This document shows positions 24,157 to 34,720 of a stretch of 64,000 nt of DNA, piece after piece. The DNA is from Anthoceros angustus (Eukaryota; Streptophyta; Anthocerotopsida; Anthocerotales; Anthocerotaceae), in NCBI GenBank assembly GCA_010909165.1, contig MU008164.1:868001-932000 (forward strand). Direction: 5' to 3'. The position numbers were made by a program, and so were the translations under genes. The stretch's first letter is position 1; every line of letters starts with the position of its first letter. Below the pieces are notes generated by a model. The model did not search any database and was not told the DNA's origin. It was given only the letters and a program-made list of their open reading frames with translations.

Positions 24157-25170
24157 GCAGATTGGATGATCTAGCAAGATCCACCTTCCCTATTTCTAAT
24201 ACTGGAACACTGTATTGTGATCCTGGATACTCAAAAAGAAGTAATAAAATCCACTAGCACCGACATCAAAGAAAGGGCTGTGTGCCAATATTTGATGGGC
24301 AGCTGAGTTGATGGGCTCATTGGCTGTGGAGGGGATGATGGAGCTCTTGAATGCTTTGATCTGAGGCAAAAAGCTTCTGTCGGTCGCGTAGATGCTGTGG
24401 GACCAACCGGTCATTGAGAGGGCACATGTATGAAGCATGTTAGTTTTCTACCAGGAGTTTTCTTTGATTATTTTTTGGCCGCTGTTCGAGCGATGGCGTA
24501 ATCGTTTCTAAATGTTAAGTGGTGACAGCGTTAAGTTTTGATGAAGCCGAGGGAATGCTTGTTGCTGTGGGAACGAGCAACAGTCAGGTAGGTCTTTGGT
24601 GACTTTCTGAGGCCAGTTGTCATGTGTGACTGCTCAGTAGCTTGTAATATTGCTGGGTGTATCATTCTCATGTATGCCCTTGTAATCTGCTCAGTAGCTT
24701 GTGACATTGCGGGGTATGTAAAGTTATGGTAAGACGTCTGGTGGATCACATTCTTGGCAGGTTCTGTTGTACGATTTGCGATCATCCAAGCCATTTCTGA
24801 CCAAAGTCCACATGTTTGTCCTGCACTGACTCCTAGAGCACACTCGGATCAGTTCACGTTTCTTCCTGGCTGGGTATCTGGTGGATCATGTGCAGGCATG
24901 AGTATGGTGCTATCCTCCTCTCTAAGCAGAGAGATCCGTGGACGCTCAATCGCCATACCTGTTTCTGATCTTTTGTGTACTCTTGTAGGGTAGGTCTGGT
25001 AGTCCCGTTACAGATATAAGGTGACATGAGAACGTGAAGACGACGTCACGACTGATTGCAGAGTTCTCAGAATTTGGGGCTCTAAAACTGTGAGTATCTC
25101 CTTTTTTGACACCTTTATTTTGACATTGAAAGCGAGAGTGAGAGTGATTGTGATAAGGTTTATTTGGCAG
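24157..25170. other. Intergenic with a short tandem duplication
   Basis: The word CTGCTCAGTAGCTTGT(A/G)A(T/C)ATTGC(T/G)GGGT occurs twice, near 24628 and 24687, a period of about 59 bases. An open plus frame at about 24754-24993 has no recognised domain. The sequence just left of the NOL10-like exon (CTTTTTTGACACC ... TTATTTGGCAG) looks like intron with an acceptor. Confidence 0.4.
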
Positions 25171-25341
25171 GGCAATGGCATTACCAGCATTGGACCACCA
25201 CCTGGAGATATCAACGATGAGTGCTTGCTACCAGAAATTGGGCTTCTCTTTATGGCTCTGGATTCCCCACAAGTAGCAACATGCTTCATGCCAGCTCTTG
25301 GTCCTGCTCCCAAATGGTGCTCGTTTTTGGAAAACCTCACG
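25171..25341 (+). pseudogene. Orphan exon of a NOL10/ENP2-type nucleolar protein
   Basis: NOL10 (yeast Enp2) is a WD-repeat protein of 18S rRNA processing. A 57-codon exon bounded by TTATTTGGCAG and GGTATATA encodes ...INDECLLPEIGLLFMALD... and ...FMPALGPAPKWCSFLENLT. The PALGPAPKWCSFL block is diagnostic for NOL10. I find no other NOL10 exons on either side, so this is probably a captured or leftover exon in a repeat-rich interval. The exon itself has no stop. Confidence 0.65.
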
Positions 25342-25670
25342 GTATATATATCCCTCAACCTCAACTCTTAGGGTTGCAGAGCAGAATTTGATTTGTTCAA
25401 TGTCGAGCATTCTCATGTTCTGGAACCAGCAAGCGCATTTTACAATGGCTTGATCACACTGATCAGATTGGACAAACAAAGTATTTATTTAAGACTTCAA
25501 GTTTATGACAAAAGAGTGGCTAGAGCGCCATAATGTGACAGACCTGATTGTTGGCACGCCTCATCTCCATGCCTACATGCAAGGATATTTCATGAACTAG
25601 AGAAGGTCGAAGTGGTTCTTTTAACACCCTGTGAAATTTAGTTGATTACACTGATATATGTTTTGAAAGT

Positions 25671-26587
25671 GCTCTCAAGGCTTTTAGAGGATACTAATGA
25701 CATCTTTTAGCCCAGGCTAGGTCTCCTTTATACCCAAGCCCTAGCTACAATTTTTAGTAACTACTTACTTAAGCTTTAAGCTATTATTTACTACCACACA
25801 CTTCCTAGGGCTGCATGCTTAACATACTCTTAGTAAGCTGCTCTTCTAAACATGGAGCTTTCTTGCAAAGCACTCAAGCCACTTTGTTACTACAAAGCTA
25901 GATACAAGTTACAAGGACAAAATGATTTTAGTGGCTAGGCTTTTGCCTATTCTTAGATTCAATAAAATTGTTATAATAAATATAATAATTTACCAAATTA
26001 TCAGAAAAGCCATCACGACATCTTGTAGGATGATGCTATCCAAGGACAACCAAAAAGAGTCGAGATCGGTGTCATTTTGACCAAGTACTTCAGTCCGGAC
26101 CGTCTGGCTATTCGCCGGTCCCACGGCGAGGACCGTGCCTTTTTGCGATCCTTGGTCACCAAATATAATATATATTAAATAAATAATTTATAATAATAAT
26201 ATAAAAACTGCAGACTAAAGTCCATCAGCGCAGCCTAAGCCGATCAAATCCATGATAAGATGTCTATGTGTCCATAATAAATATAAATTTTTAGATATAA
26301 AATTAAGTAATTTATCAATTTTAAACGGACCTTTTATGAACTCTCGGTCCCGAGGGTAATAGGGGACCGAGGGTGGGGATCGGACTCGAAGAGCTTCCGG
26401 TCCCATGTTTTTAACACATGCGGGCGGACCGAGCTTGGGACGGGTCAAACCGACACCTTGGTCGAGATAGAGAGGAGCAACCTATTGTCTTAGTAGGATG
26501 AGAGAATCCATGTTTCTGTCCTGACCATCCTTCACAAAACAAGCTACACGCGTATTCCACGTTTGAAGTAGTAAGAGCACAGCACAG
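25671..26587 (-). mobile_element. LTR-like repeat, copy 2 (truncated)
   Basis: This matches 23217-24156, starting at AGTGCTCTCAAGGC and ending at AGTAAGAGCACAGCACAG. The TATA-like word is kept (CCTTTATACC) but the R/U5 side is missing. It contains the same hAT insertion at the same target word, so both copies descend from one insertion event. Its right end meets the truncated chitinase intron at about 26588. Confidence 0.65.
26067..26460. mobile_element. Non-autonomous hAT-type element, copy 2
   Basis: GTCGAGAT flanks both sides (26059-26066 and 26461-26468), as in copy 1. The left end has lost three bases (CGGTGTC instead of CAGGGTGTC). The termini TGTCATTTTGACC and GTCAAACCGACA remain. There is no coding capacity. 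Confidence 0.78.
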
Positions 26588-26707
26588 TCACAACATGCCC
26601 GTTTAATAAGCAAGTCATGGATGTATCATCCGCGCCTCAGCTAGGGAATGCATTCATGTACAGCAAGGGGTTTGGATCAAGAGATATGGAGCGCTAGCTC
26701 CACGCAC

Positions 26708-27670
26708 CAGGATATTTGGATGGGGCCCCGGCCGCAGTAGCGTTTGCCTGGTGCGCAAGGATAGGTCGTGGAGGAGGAGTCGCAGTACGCAGCGCAGTTT
26801 ATCTCCGTAATGTAGCACAGGCCCCAGGCGTATTGGCCATCTGGAGCGGTGGCCCATCCTCCTGTCACCACATGTGCACCATGAGCAATTAGGTTGGAGG
26901 AACGAATGCTATGATGCATGCGCATGTGAGCAAGCTTGGAGGAATGGAGCTTATGATGGATGCGCAATTGAGCAAGCTCGGAGGAAAGAATGACATGATG
27001 CATCCGCAATTGAGCAAGCTTGGCGGAACGAATGACATGATGTAAGCGCAATTGATCAGCAAGCTTGGAGGAAAGAATGATATGATGCATGCGCGATTGA
27101 TCAGCAGACTTTGAGGAAAGAATGACATGATGCACGCGCAAGTGGTCAGCAAGCTTGGAGGAAAGAACGATATGATTTTACTGTTTGCAACTGAAATTTG
27201 CATCGGACTGGCCAGGAGCGATGGATCTCACCGGTGGTTTCATGCGAGACTTGCGCAAAGAAAGCTGCGAGCTCTCGCCTCCTAGTGGTGTCGTCCCCGG
27301 TGTTGCCGAATGCGCTGTAGGAGGAGGCTGCCGTGATGAAGGCGCTGTAGGTGTAGAAGTTGTTAGTGGAACAGTCTCTAGTGTGGGGGAAAAATTGGTT
27401 GTACACGGCCTCGGTGATGATGCTCCCCACGCCGGATCCCGACGGCGCGGGCGTGGATCCCGATCCCGTGCAGGGCCCGCTCAGGCAGCCGTCGCCGCAG
27501 TAAGCAGATGTGGTGCCGCAGTAGTTGTACTGGCTGCAGCACAGGTTGTTGGCGCACAGCGAGGTTTTGCTGCAGGTCTGGGCCACCACATGGAGTGCGA
27601 GCTGCGGACTGCACAGGAGAAGCGTCATCCACACAATTCCTGCCACATTTCCTCTCCGCGTAGCCGCCAT
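26708..27670 (-). pseudogene. Class I chitinase, truncated: third exon missing
   Basis: Exon 1 (27232-27670, 439 nt) and exon 2 (26708-26861, 154 nt) have exactly the lengths and splice sites of the complete gene at 20860-22138. They encode the signal peptide, the eight-Cys hevein domain, SHETTGGW and GRGPIQISW. Intron 2 starts normally, but its sequence breaks at about 26588, where an LTR-like repeat begins. No exon 3 follows. About 40% of the enzyme, the C-terminal GH19 half, is absent. A read-through product would end after about 12 intron-encoded residues. No stop or frameshift lies in the retained exons, so the loss looks recent. Confidence 0.85.
26886..27180. repeat. Expanded minisatellite in chitinase-copy intron 1
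   Basis: About seven imperfect units of 39-45 bases are present, each with AGCAAGCTTGGAGGAA(A/T)G(A/G)A, (T/C)ATGATG and a G(C/T)GCAA(T/G)TG(A/G) word. Some units gain a GATCAGC insert. The whole array lies in intron 1. It also opens minus-strand frames that are artefacts of the periodicity. Confidence 0.8.
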
Positions 27671-28370
27671 GCCGCCTGCTGCGCGACTACAGCTTCCACA
27701 GCTATGAACTATGAAGGATTCAAGGGGAGCTTGAGAGGGGAGCTTGAGAGCTTGATAAGTGTCCCGCCGATCAGCCCTGCATTTGTAGCTTGTGATCTGC
27801 TCGAATTGCTCCGATTTAGGTTTCTATGTGTTTGGGAGTGGCAGACTGTTGACGAGACGCGCCACCGCCATCTGCACCTACCTGCCCGCTCGGAATCCGG
27901 AAATCACTTGCAGGACTGACTCGATTGGAGAGCCATGTGAAACTTCCGCTCGGGAGCTTGGAATTCTTGAAGACCATTTTCTTAAAAGTTCGTAGTCAAG
28001 GAAAGGAAGGATATCCGTGCGGCTTGGCCATTGGCCAGCACGCGGTTGTTGTGAGCCAAGTGACAGCGAAGAGTACTGGACAGCCGACAACCCAGCGCAT
28101 CTCAGTCATCCTCTTGCGTAGCCTATTGGACTGGAGCCAAACGAGTGCCGCAAAAGGTGGCAACCAATTGCGAGAAGCTCCCTAGTCTGTTGACTTTCAA
28201 CTCCAACGTCTCCTCTGTCTCCAGTGTCCACACATAGACTGCAGTTTTTGTGACGCACGTCAGGAACGATTGCAAGAGAAAGTCTTGACTGAAGACGACG
28301 TGTGCTGAAAACGCACGATCTGCTAAGCCTTTGGCATGTACCAACGTCGCCATGTCAAATAAGGTTACAC

Positions 28371-29010
28371 ATTATAATTAATAATTAATATAATTATCTA
28401 ATATAAAATAAAAATAAAAGTAAATGCTTTATAAATATGCCGAAATGGCAAGTCCCACGCTCACGCAACGTCTCAAGCTACCTACCCTCTCAACATGTCA
28501 TAGTCTGGAATAAGCAAGGCCTACTAACCACCGGAGCTGAAGATAATGAAGATAAAACCGCTTGCAAACACACAGAAACCAAATACGTTCCCACGTTCCA
28601 AGCTGTTCTCGTTCGTTCTTGCGGATGTAACTATTTATTATTAGATAAAATTATACTAGAAAATTAATGAGTGGCTCGCTGTAGTTCGCCGCTCGCTATC
28701 CTCAATAATGCTCTAATATCTACTGACAGAATAAGTTAATTTATCAAGATCTTAGGAAAGCCTATCAATCATGACATGGCGTAGGATGTCAATTAGTGGA
28801 GTGGAGTATCTTTCACCGGGATGACAGAATTAAGGTGGCTTATGGTGCACCTCCTTCGCACAAGGAAGTAAGATAGTACTTCTGCTTGGCTTTGATCTGG
28901 AAGCAACAAGACCACAACGGAAGCTGGATCTAGATTGGAGGAACAAGCTAGATCCACCTTTCATGTTTTCAAGGTCATGGGTTTACCCTGTCCCCCCTTC
29001 ACCAAATGCT
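28371..29010. other. Intergenic, no gene recognised
   Basis: An AT-rich run at 28370-28440 is followed by mixed sequence. Fragments reminiscent of the 23.6-24.2 kb repeat occur (CATGACATGGCGTAGGATG, GATCCACCTTTC) but are too short to align by eye. A 76-codon plus frame at 28437 has no domain. Confidence 0.35.
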
Positions 29011-29338
29011 GGCCTTGTGTGATGCTTCAGGCATTCACACCTCTCTTCAATTTCTAATGTCTTTTTCTTGTGAAAGCTTTTAAGTTACCATCAACAACGG
29101 AGCACTCTGTATCCATCTACAGGTCTTCGAGAACACATATTAGATCCAACTTGCACGCTTGCAAATGAGCTTCTCTTTCGATATTCACGGCGATTTCATC
29201 GTCAAAGAATCCGTTTGTATAGCACTAGACTATGTACAATTTCCTTCTTCAGTTCGAACAGAGCTGTTTCAGCCTGGCTTTACTACCGGTATACTCCTTA
29301 CCCTCAACAGAAAACCTGTCCCCTGAAAAACGATTTTC

Positions 29339-31034
29339 TCAGCCTCGCTTCCCTCCAAGTAGCTTCTTATCCCCAAGAGAACAACTTTGTACAGGAAAAA
29401 ACTGTTTCAGCCTCGCTTCCCTCCCAGTATGCATCTTATCCCCAACAAAAAAACCATGTACTAAACCGTCCATGTCTGTCCACCAGCTCTGCCCTGGCTG
29501 TTTCCATGCCCCACTTCCTATTCTCCTCGCTTGCGTCTCCTGTGCCTTCTCCCACATCTCAGCACCTGCATATATCGTCGACATTAACACATATGATCCG
29601 GCATCTTGCTTGTCCAGTTTCACTGCTTCCTCAAAAGCATGACGTGCCACCTCCACATTGCTCCACTTCCGACAGGCACTCAATACAGTGCTCCACATTG
29701 CAGCATCAGGCTGTACAGGCATTGCCCTAACCAAAGCTATTGCCTCATCAACATGGCCTGCGCGACCCAGGATATCCACCATGCATGTGTAGTGCTCCAC
29801 TGTGGGACTGATGCCATAGTGTCTGCTCATAGCCTCAAAGTACTCTCGCCCCTTCTTCACTAGACCCACATGACTGCATACTGTCAGTACACAAACAAAT
29901 GTGATCCCAGCAGGCTGTATGCCATCGCCTCTCATTCTGTGAACCAAGTCAAATACCTCGTCACTGTGTCCTTGACAAGTGTATCCAGCAATCAGTGCAT
30001 TCCAGGTGATGTCGTCCTTTTCGAGTAAAGCATCAAATACCTGCTGCGCATCAACCATGCTCCCACACTTTGCATACATGTCTATCAAACTGCTGGCTAC
30101 AAACACATGAGCTTGAGGCCTCGTTCTTTATCTGGGCATGAAGCTGCCTTCCAAGATGCAAAGCTGCCACACTTGCACAAGCCTGCAGGAGGCAAACGAA
30201 TGTCACAGAATCTGGCACAGCCGTGCTTTTTTCTTGCATAGCCCTGTAGAGATCAAGGGCTTCCAGCCCCAAACCGTTCTGGGAGTATCCTGCTATCATG
30301 GCATTCCACGTTACCACATCTTTCTCAACGAGTCCATGAAAGAGGCCCTGGGCATCTTCTAGGCTACCACACTTGGCATACATGGTTACCAAACTGTTGG
30401 ATACAGACATATCCCCTTGAAGTCCTTGCTCTCTAATTTGTGCATGAAGTTGCTTCCCTTTCTCCAGAGCAGGGGGCCCCACGATTCCACATGCCTGAAG
30501 AAGACACATAAATGTGACAGAATTCGGTACAACAATGCCATCTTCTTGCATTTCGTTGTAAACTTGAAGGGCTTCCTGCCCCATGCCTTGCTGAGAGTAG
30601 CCTGCTATCATGGCACTCCAAGTCACCACATTTTTTTCTTGAAGACAGTCAAACACGTTCCGAGCATCGTCCAGGCAACCACACTTTGCATACATGGTGA
30701 CCAAACTGCTGCCTACGAACACATCAGCTTGAAGTCCTCTGTCTCGAATTCGTGCATGAAGCTGCTTCCCCTTCTCCAAAGCCACGGAACCCACACTTGC
30801 ACATGCCTGCAATAGGGACACAAATGTCACAGAATTGGGTGCAGCCATGCTACCTTCTTGCATAGCCCTGTAGAGATCAAGGGCTTCCTGCCCCATGCCC
30901 TGCTGGGAATACCCGGATATAATGGCATTCCAAGTCACCACATCTTTCTCACCAAGTCCGTCAAACACGTTCCGAGCATCGTCCAGGCAACCACACTTTG
31001 CATACATGTTTGACAACCAAGCCATTCCACACAA
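29339..31034 (-). pseudogene. PLS-class PPR protein, tandem copy A (frameshifted, N-terminus lost)
   Basis: Family members bind organellar RNA; the PLS-E subgroup guides C-to-U editing. The frame at 30051-31034 holds about three PLS triplets. It then breaks near 30100-30140, where two single-base deletions relative to copy B (TTGAGG for TTGGAGG, CTTTAT for CTTTTAT) shift the frame. The frame at 29339-30106 carries the remaining repeats and the E domain (EHYTCMVDILGRAGHVDEA, GQSWWTDMDGLVHGFFVGD). The N-terminal third is replaced by the mosaic sequence at 31017-31300. Copy B carries complementary damage. Confidence 0.8.
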
Positions 31035-31300
31035 ACAAATGTGATCCCAGCAGGCTGTATGCCATCGCCTCTCATTCTGTGAACCAAGTCAAATACCTGC
31101 TGCGCATCAACCATGCTCCCACACTTGCACATGCCTGCAGGAGGCACACAAACAAATGTGATCCCAGCAGGCTGTACAGGCATTGCCCTAACCAAAGCTA
31201 TTGCCTCATCAACATGGCCTGCTTGTCTTGTCCGTTGCAACATGCGCAGAAATTATGGCAGACCACGTGAAGGCATACTGTCAGTACACAAACAAATGCT
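31017..31300. repeat. Mosaic of short PPR-derived fragments
   Basis: This stretch is assembled from pieces found elsewhere in the PPR copies: 29892-29960, then about 30039-30070, then a GCACATGCCTGCAGGAGGCA word, then part of the first piece again, then 29716-29760, then 33053-33100, then 29880-29900. After that it joins the duplicate of 29014 onwards. Each join shares a few bases (for example ACAAACAAATG, CCTGC). Several pieces stay in the PPR coding frame on the minus strand. Confidence 0.7.
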
Positions 31301-31718
31301 GGCCTTGTGTGATGGCATTCACACCTCTCTTCAATTTCTAATGTCTTTTCTTGTGAAAGCTTTTAAGTTACCATCAACAACGGAGCACTCTGTATCCATC
31401 TACAGGTCTTCGAGAACACATATTAGATCCAACTTGCACGCTTGCAAATGAGCTTCTCTTTCGATATTCACGGCGATTTCATCGTCAAAGAATCCGTTTG
31501 TATAGCACTAGACTATGTACAATTTCCTTCTTCAGTTCGAACAGAGCTGTTTCAGCCTGGCTTTACTACCGGTATACTCCTTACCCTCAACAGAAAACCT
31601 GTCCCCTGAAAAACGATTTTCTCAGCCTCGCTTCCCTCCAAGTAGCTTCTTATCCCCAAGAGAACAACTTTGTACAGGAAAAAACTGTTTCAGCCTCGCT
31701 TCCCTCCCAGTATGCATC

Positions 31719-33677
31719 TTATCCCCAACAAAAAAACCATGTACTAAACCGTCCATGTCTGTCCACCAGCTCTGCCCTGGCTGTTTCCATGCCCCACTTC
31801 CTATTCTCCTCGCTTGCGTCTCCTGTGCCTTGACAAGTGTATCCAGCAATCAGTGCATTCCAGGTGATGTCGTCCTTTTCGAGTAAAGCATCAAATACCT
31901 GCTGCGCATCAACCATGCTCCCACACTTTGCATACATGTCTATCAAACTGCTGGCTACAAACACATGAGCTTGGAGGCCTCGTTCTTTTATCTGGGCATG
32001 AAGCTGCCTTCCAAGATGCAAAGCTGCCACATTTGCACAAGCCTGCAGGAGGCAAACGAATGTCACAGAATCTGGCACAGCCGTGCTTTTTTCTTGCATA
32101 GCCCTGTAGAGATCAAGGGCTTCCAGCCCCAAACCGTTCTGGGAGTATCCTGCTATCATGGCATTCCACGTTACCACATCTTTCTCAACGAGTCCATGAA
32201 AGAGGCCCTGGGCATCTTCTAGGCTACCACACTTGGCATACATGGTTACCAAACTGTTGGATACAGACATATCCCCTTGAAGTCCTTGCTCTCTAATTTG
32301 TGCATGAAGTTGCTTCCCTTTCTCCAGAGCAGGGGGCCCCACGATTCCACATGCCTGAAGAAGACACATAAATGTGACAGAATTCGGTACAACAATGCCA
32401 TCTTCTTGCATTTCGTTGTAAACTTGAAGGGCTTCCTGCCCCATGCCTTGCTGAGAGTAGCCTGCTATCATGGCACTCCAAGTCACCACATTTTTTTCTT
32501 GAAGACAGTCAAACACGTTCCGAGCATCGTCCAGGCAACCACACTTTGCATACATGGTGACCAAACTGCTGCCTACGAACACATCAGCTTGAAGTCCTCT
32601 GTCTCGAATTCGTGCATGAAGCTGCTTCCCCTTCTCCAAAGCCACGGAACCCACACTTGCACATGCCTGCAATAGGGACACAAATGTCACAGAATTGGGT
32701 GCAGCCATGCTACCTTCTTGCATACCCCTGTACAGACAAAAGGCTTCCTCGCCCATACCCTGCTGGGAATACCCGGATATAATGGCATTCCAAGTCACGA
32801 CATCTTTCTCACCAAGTCCGTCAAACACTCTTCGAGCTTCTTCCAAACAGCCACACTTTGCATACATGTCTACCAAGCCATTCCACACAAACAAATGAGG
32901 CTCAACTCCACTGGCCAGCACATCTGCATGCACTTGCTGCCCAGATTTCAAGTCTGCTCCTCTTGCACAAGCCTGAAGGGCTGCCACAAATACATGCCCA
33001 TCTGCCCTCACACTTGACCTGCGCATGCGCTGATACAACTGTATGGCCTGCTTGTCTTGTCCGTTTGCAACATGCGCAGAAATTATGGCAGACCACGTGA
33101 AGGCATCTGGTGTGGCAACCACGGTGAACACATCCATCGCTTCCTGCAATCTGGCATGAGAAGCATACATTCGAAGGATGTGGTTGCACAAGAACGTGTC
33201 CGACTCATACCCACTTCTCACGCTCAGACCATGAACGCACCGACCCAGAACCAGATCCTTCTTACCCACACATTTCTGAAGGACAGCATAAAGCAGAGAC
33301 GTTGCAATCAGACTACCTGTCTGCACCAGAACTCCCAGAGCCTCAACGGCCTCCCTTAGATGTCCCTGCTCACATAGTCTGCTTACTGTGTCAGATGTTA
33401 CTCCACCTGCAGGCCTGGAAGGTTCATGACCCGTAGGAATACCACGACCCACCCGCATGTCGTGAGCTACTGGCTTGTGCAAATTGTTTACCCGGAGGAC
33501 CTCTTGGAAGTCAGGCCAACGGGCACTCCTCTTCTGTTGCCTGTGATCCCACCAAAGCTCATTCTCCACGATCTTCTCCCCAAGCAGGAAATCCCTTGTC
33601 GTGGGTCTCAGGTGAACGGGGTCAGCTAAGCCACCAGTTTGTCGGATGTCAAGACACTTCCTCAACAACAGGTCCAT
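31719..33677 (-). CDS. PLS-class PPR protein, tandem copy B (C-terminus altered)
   Basis: The first ATG is at 33677 (MDLLLRKCLD); the open frame begins slightly earlier with TTG codons. About 650 residues cover an N-terminal leader and PLS triplets with repeated CLLQACA, GKQLHAQI and SLVTMYAKCG motifs. Relative to copy A, about 415 bases are missing at 31829 (the join reads CTCCTGTGCC|TTGACAAG). This removes the last repeats and most of the E domain and puts the remaining E+ coding part out of frame, so the frame ends in an unrelated tail. It may be a pseudogene; transcription is not shown. Confidence 0.75.
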   Translation of the reverse strand: MDLLLRKCLDIRQTGGLADPVHLRPTTRDFLLGEKIVENELWWDHRQQKRSARWPDFQEVLRVNNLHKPVAHDMRVGRGIPTGHEPSRPAGGVTSDTVSRLCEQGHLREAVEALGVLVQTGSLIATSLLYAVLQKCVGKKDLVLGRCVHGLSVRSGYESDTFLCNHILRMYASHARLQEAMDVFTVVATPDAFTWSAIISAHVANGQDKQAIQLYQRMRRSSVRADGHVFVAALQACARGADLKSGQQVHADVLASGVEPHLFVWNGLVDMYAKCGCLEEARRVFDGLGEKDVVTWNAIISGYSQQGMGEEAFCLYRGMQEGSMAAPNSVTFVSLLQACASVGSVALEKGKQLHARIRDRGLQADVFVGSSLVTMYAKCGCLDDARNVFDCLQEKNVVTWSAMIAGYSQQGMGQEALQVYNEMQEDGIVVPNSVTFMCLLQACGIVGPPALEKGKQLHAQIREQGLQGDMSVSNSLVTMYAKCGSLEDAQGLFHGLVEKDVVTWNAMIAGYSQNGLGLEALDLYRAMQEKSTAVPDSVTFVCLLQACANVAALHLGRQLHAQIKERGLQAHVFVASSLIDMYAKCGSMVDAQQVFDALLEKDDITWNALIAGYTCQGTGDASEENRKWGMETARAELVDRHGRFSTWFFCWG

Positions 33678-33839
33678 GACTCGCAGGAGCACACACACTG
33701 ATGAGTCAAGCCTCAACCCGAAATCCTGGTACTAGTAATGCATATGGACACAACATACGATGATCCATTTTCAGGAACTGTTGTGATTCCTTACTTGGTC
33801 GTGTGCTGGCTGTCGGTCGTCAGCTGGAAGTTGATCAGC

Positions 33840-34720
33840 TGACCATCTTACGTTTGTGTGCAACCATCGGCGCATTGGATCAACGGAGGCAATTTCATTT
33901 TCAGATTTAAGAACAAGGAATCCAAGGCGATGTTGTTGTTGGCAGCTGCCTGGGGCACAAGTAATCAAAATGAGGGGGTTAGACAACTCCCCCAAGGTGC
34001 TCCACATTTCAATCGTGGTGACATGAAATGCCATGCTCGGTGGACATGCCCAGCATGAGCTGGGTCGAAAAGCCCTCAACATTTGGGGAACAATGCAGGA
34101 GGGGAACCGGATTCCTTTTCAGATATCAGACATGGGACTCGAATTTGATTTGGTCTTTAGCAATTGCCTGGTGGACATGGTAAATGTGACTGCTTAGACG
34201 ATGCCCGCAGGGTCTTTGACATTGTGTCCATACAGATGTGGTAAATCGAAACGCCATGCTGGCAGGATATGCTCACCACGGCCTTGGTCAAAGGTCTTTG
34301 CATTTCTGCAAGTATGAAAGCATGCCAGCATGACTTTAGCTGCTGATACGACATTCGCTTGGTTCCTGAAAACAGTGCTAGCATTGCAGCAGTAGAACAA
34401 GGAAAGCAGTTACCTGACCCAGGTTCAGGGAAAAGGTCTGGAATCTCATCTGTTGTTGCAAGCTTCCTACTGAATATAGATGTACGAGATTAGATGACGC
34501 ACTATGTAGGAGCTTAGATGATGCCCGAATGGTGTTTGACAGCTTAGCCACAAAAACGTGGTAACATGGAGTGCTTACTTATCAGTCTACACACCGATAT
34601 GGCACAGGAAGGTTTCAGTGCTGCAGATCATGCTAAATTTGTGTGCTTGCTGAAAACATGTGCCAGCTTCCACCACTACGTGAGTGGATACAAATTCATA
34701 CCCTGATTCATCCACATGGT
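33840..34720 (+). pseudogene. Degenerate PPR gene fragment on the plus strand
   Basis: Pieces in shifting frames read as PPR repeats: GALDQRRQFHFQ, NAMLGGHAQHELGRKALN, CLDDARRVFDIVS, NAMLAGYAHHGLGQRSLH, SLDDARMVFDSLA, VVTWSAYLS. Many stops and frameshifts are present. It is opposite in strand to the neighbouring PPR genes. The part from about 34250 onward is repeated at 36190-36600. Confidence 0.65.

Noticed and set aside
29215-29730. Plus-strand frames of 136-171 codons, repeated at 31498-31886
   Set aside because: They are antisense to the PPR copies and repeat only because the PPR region is duplicated.
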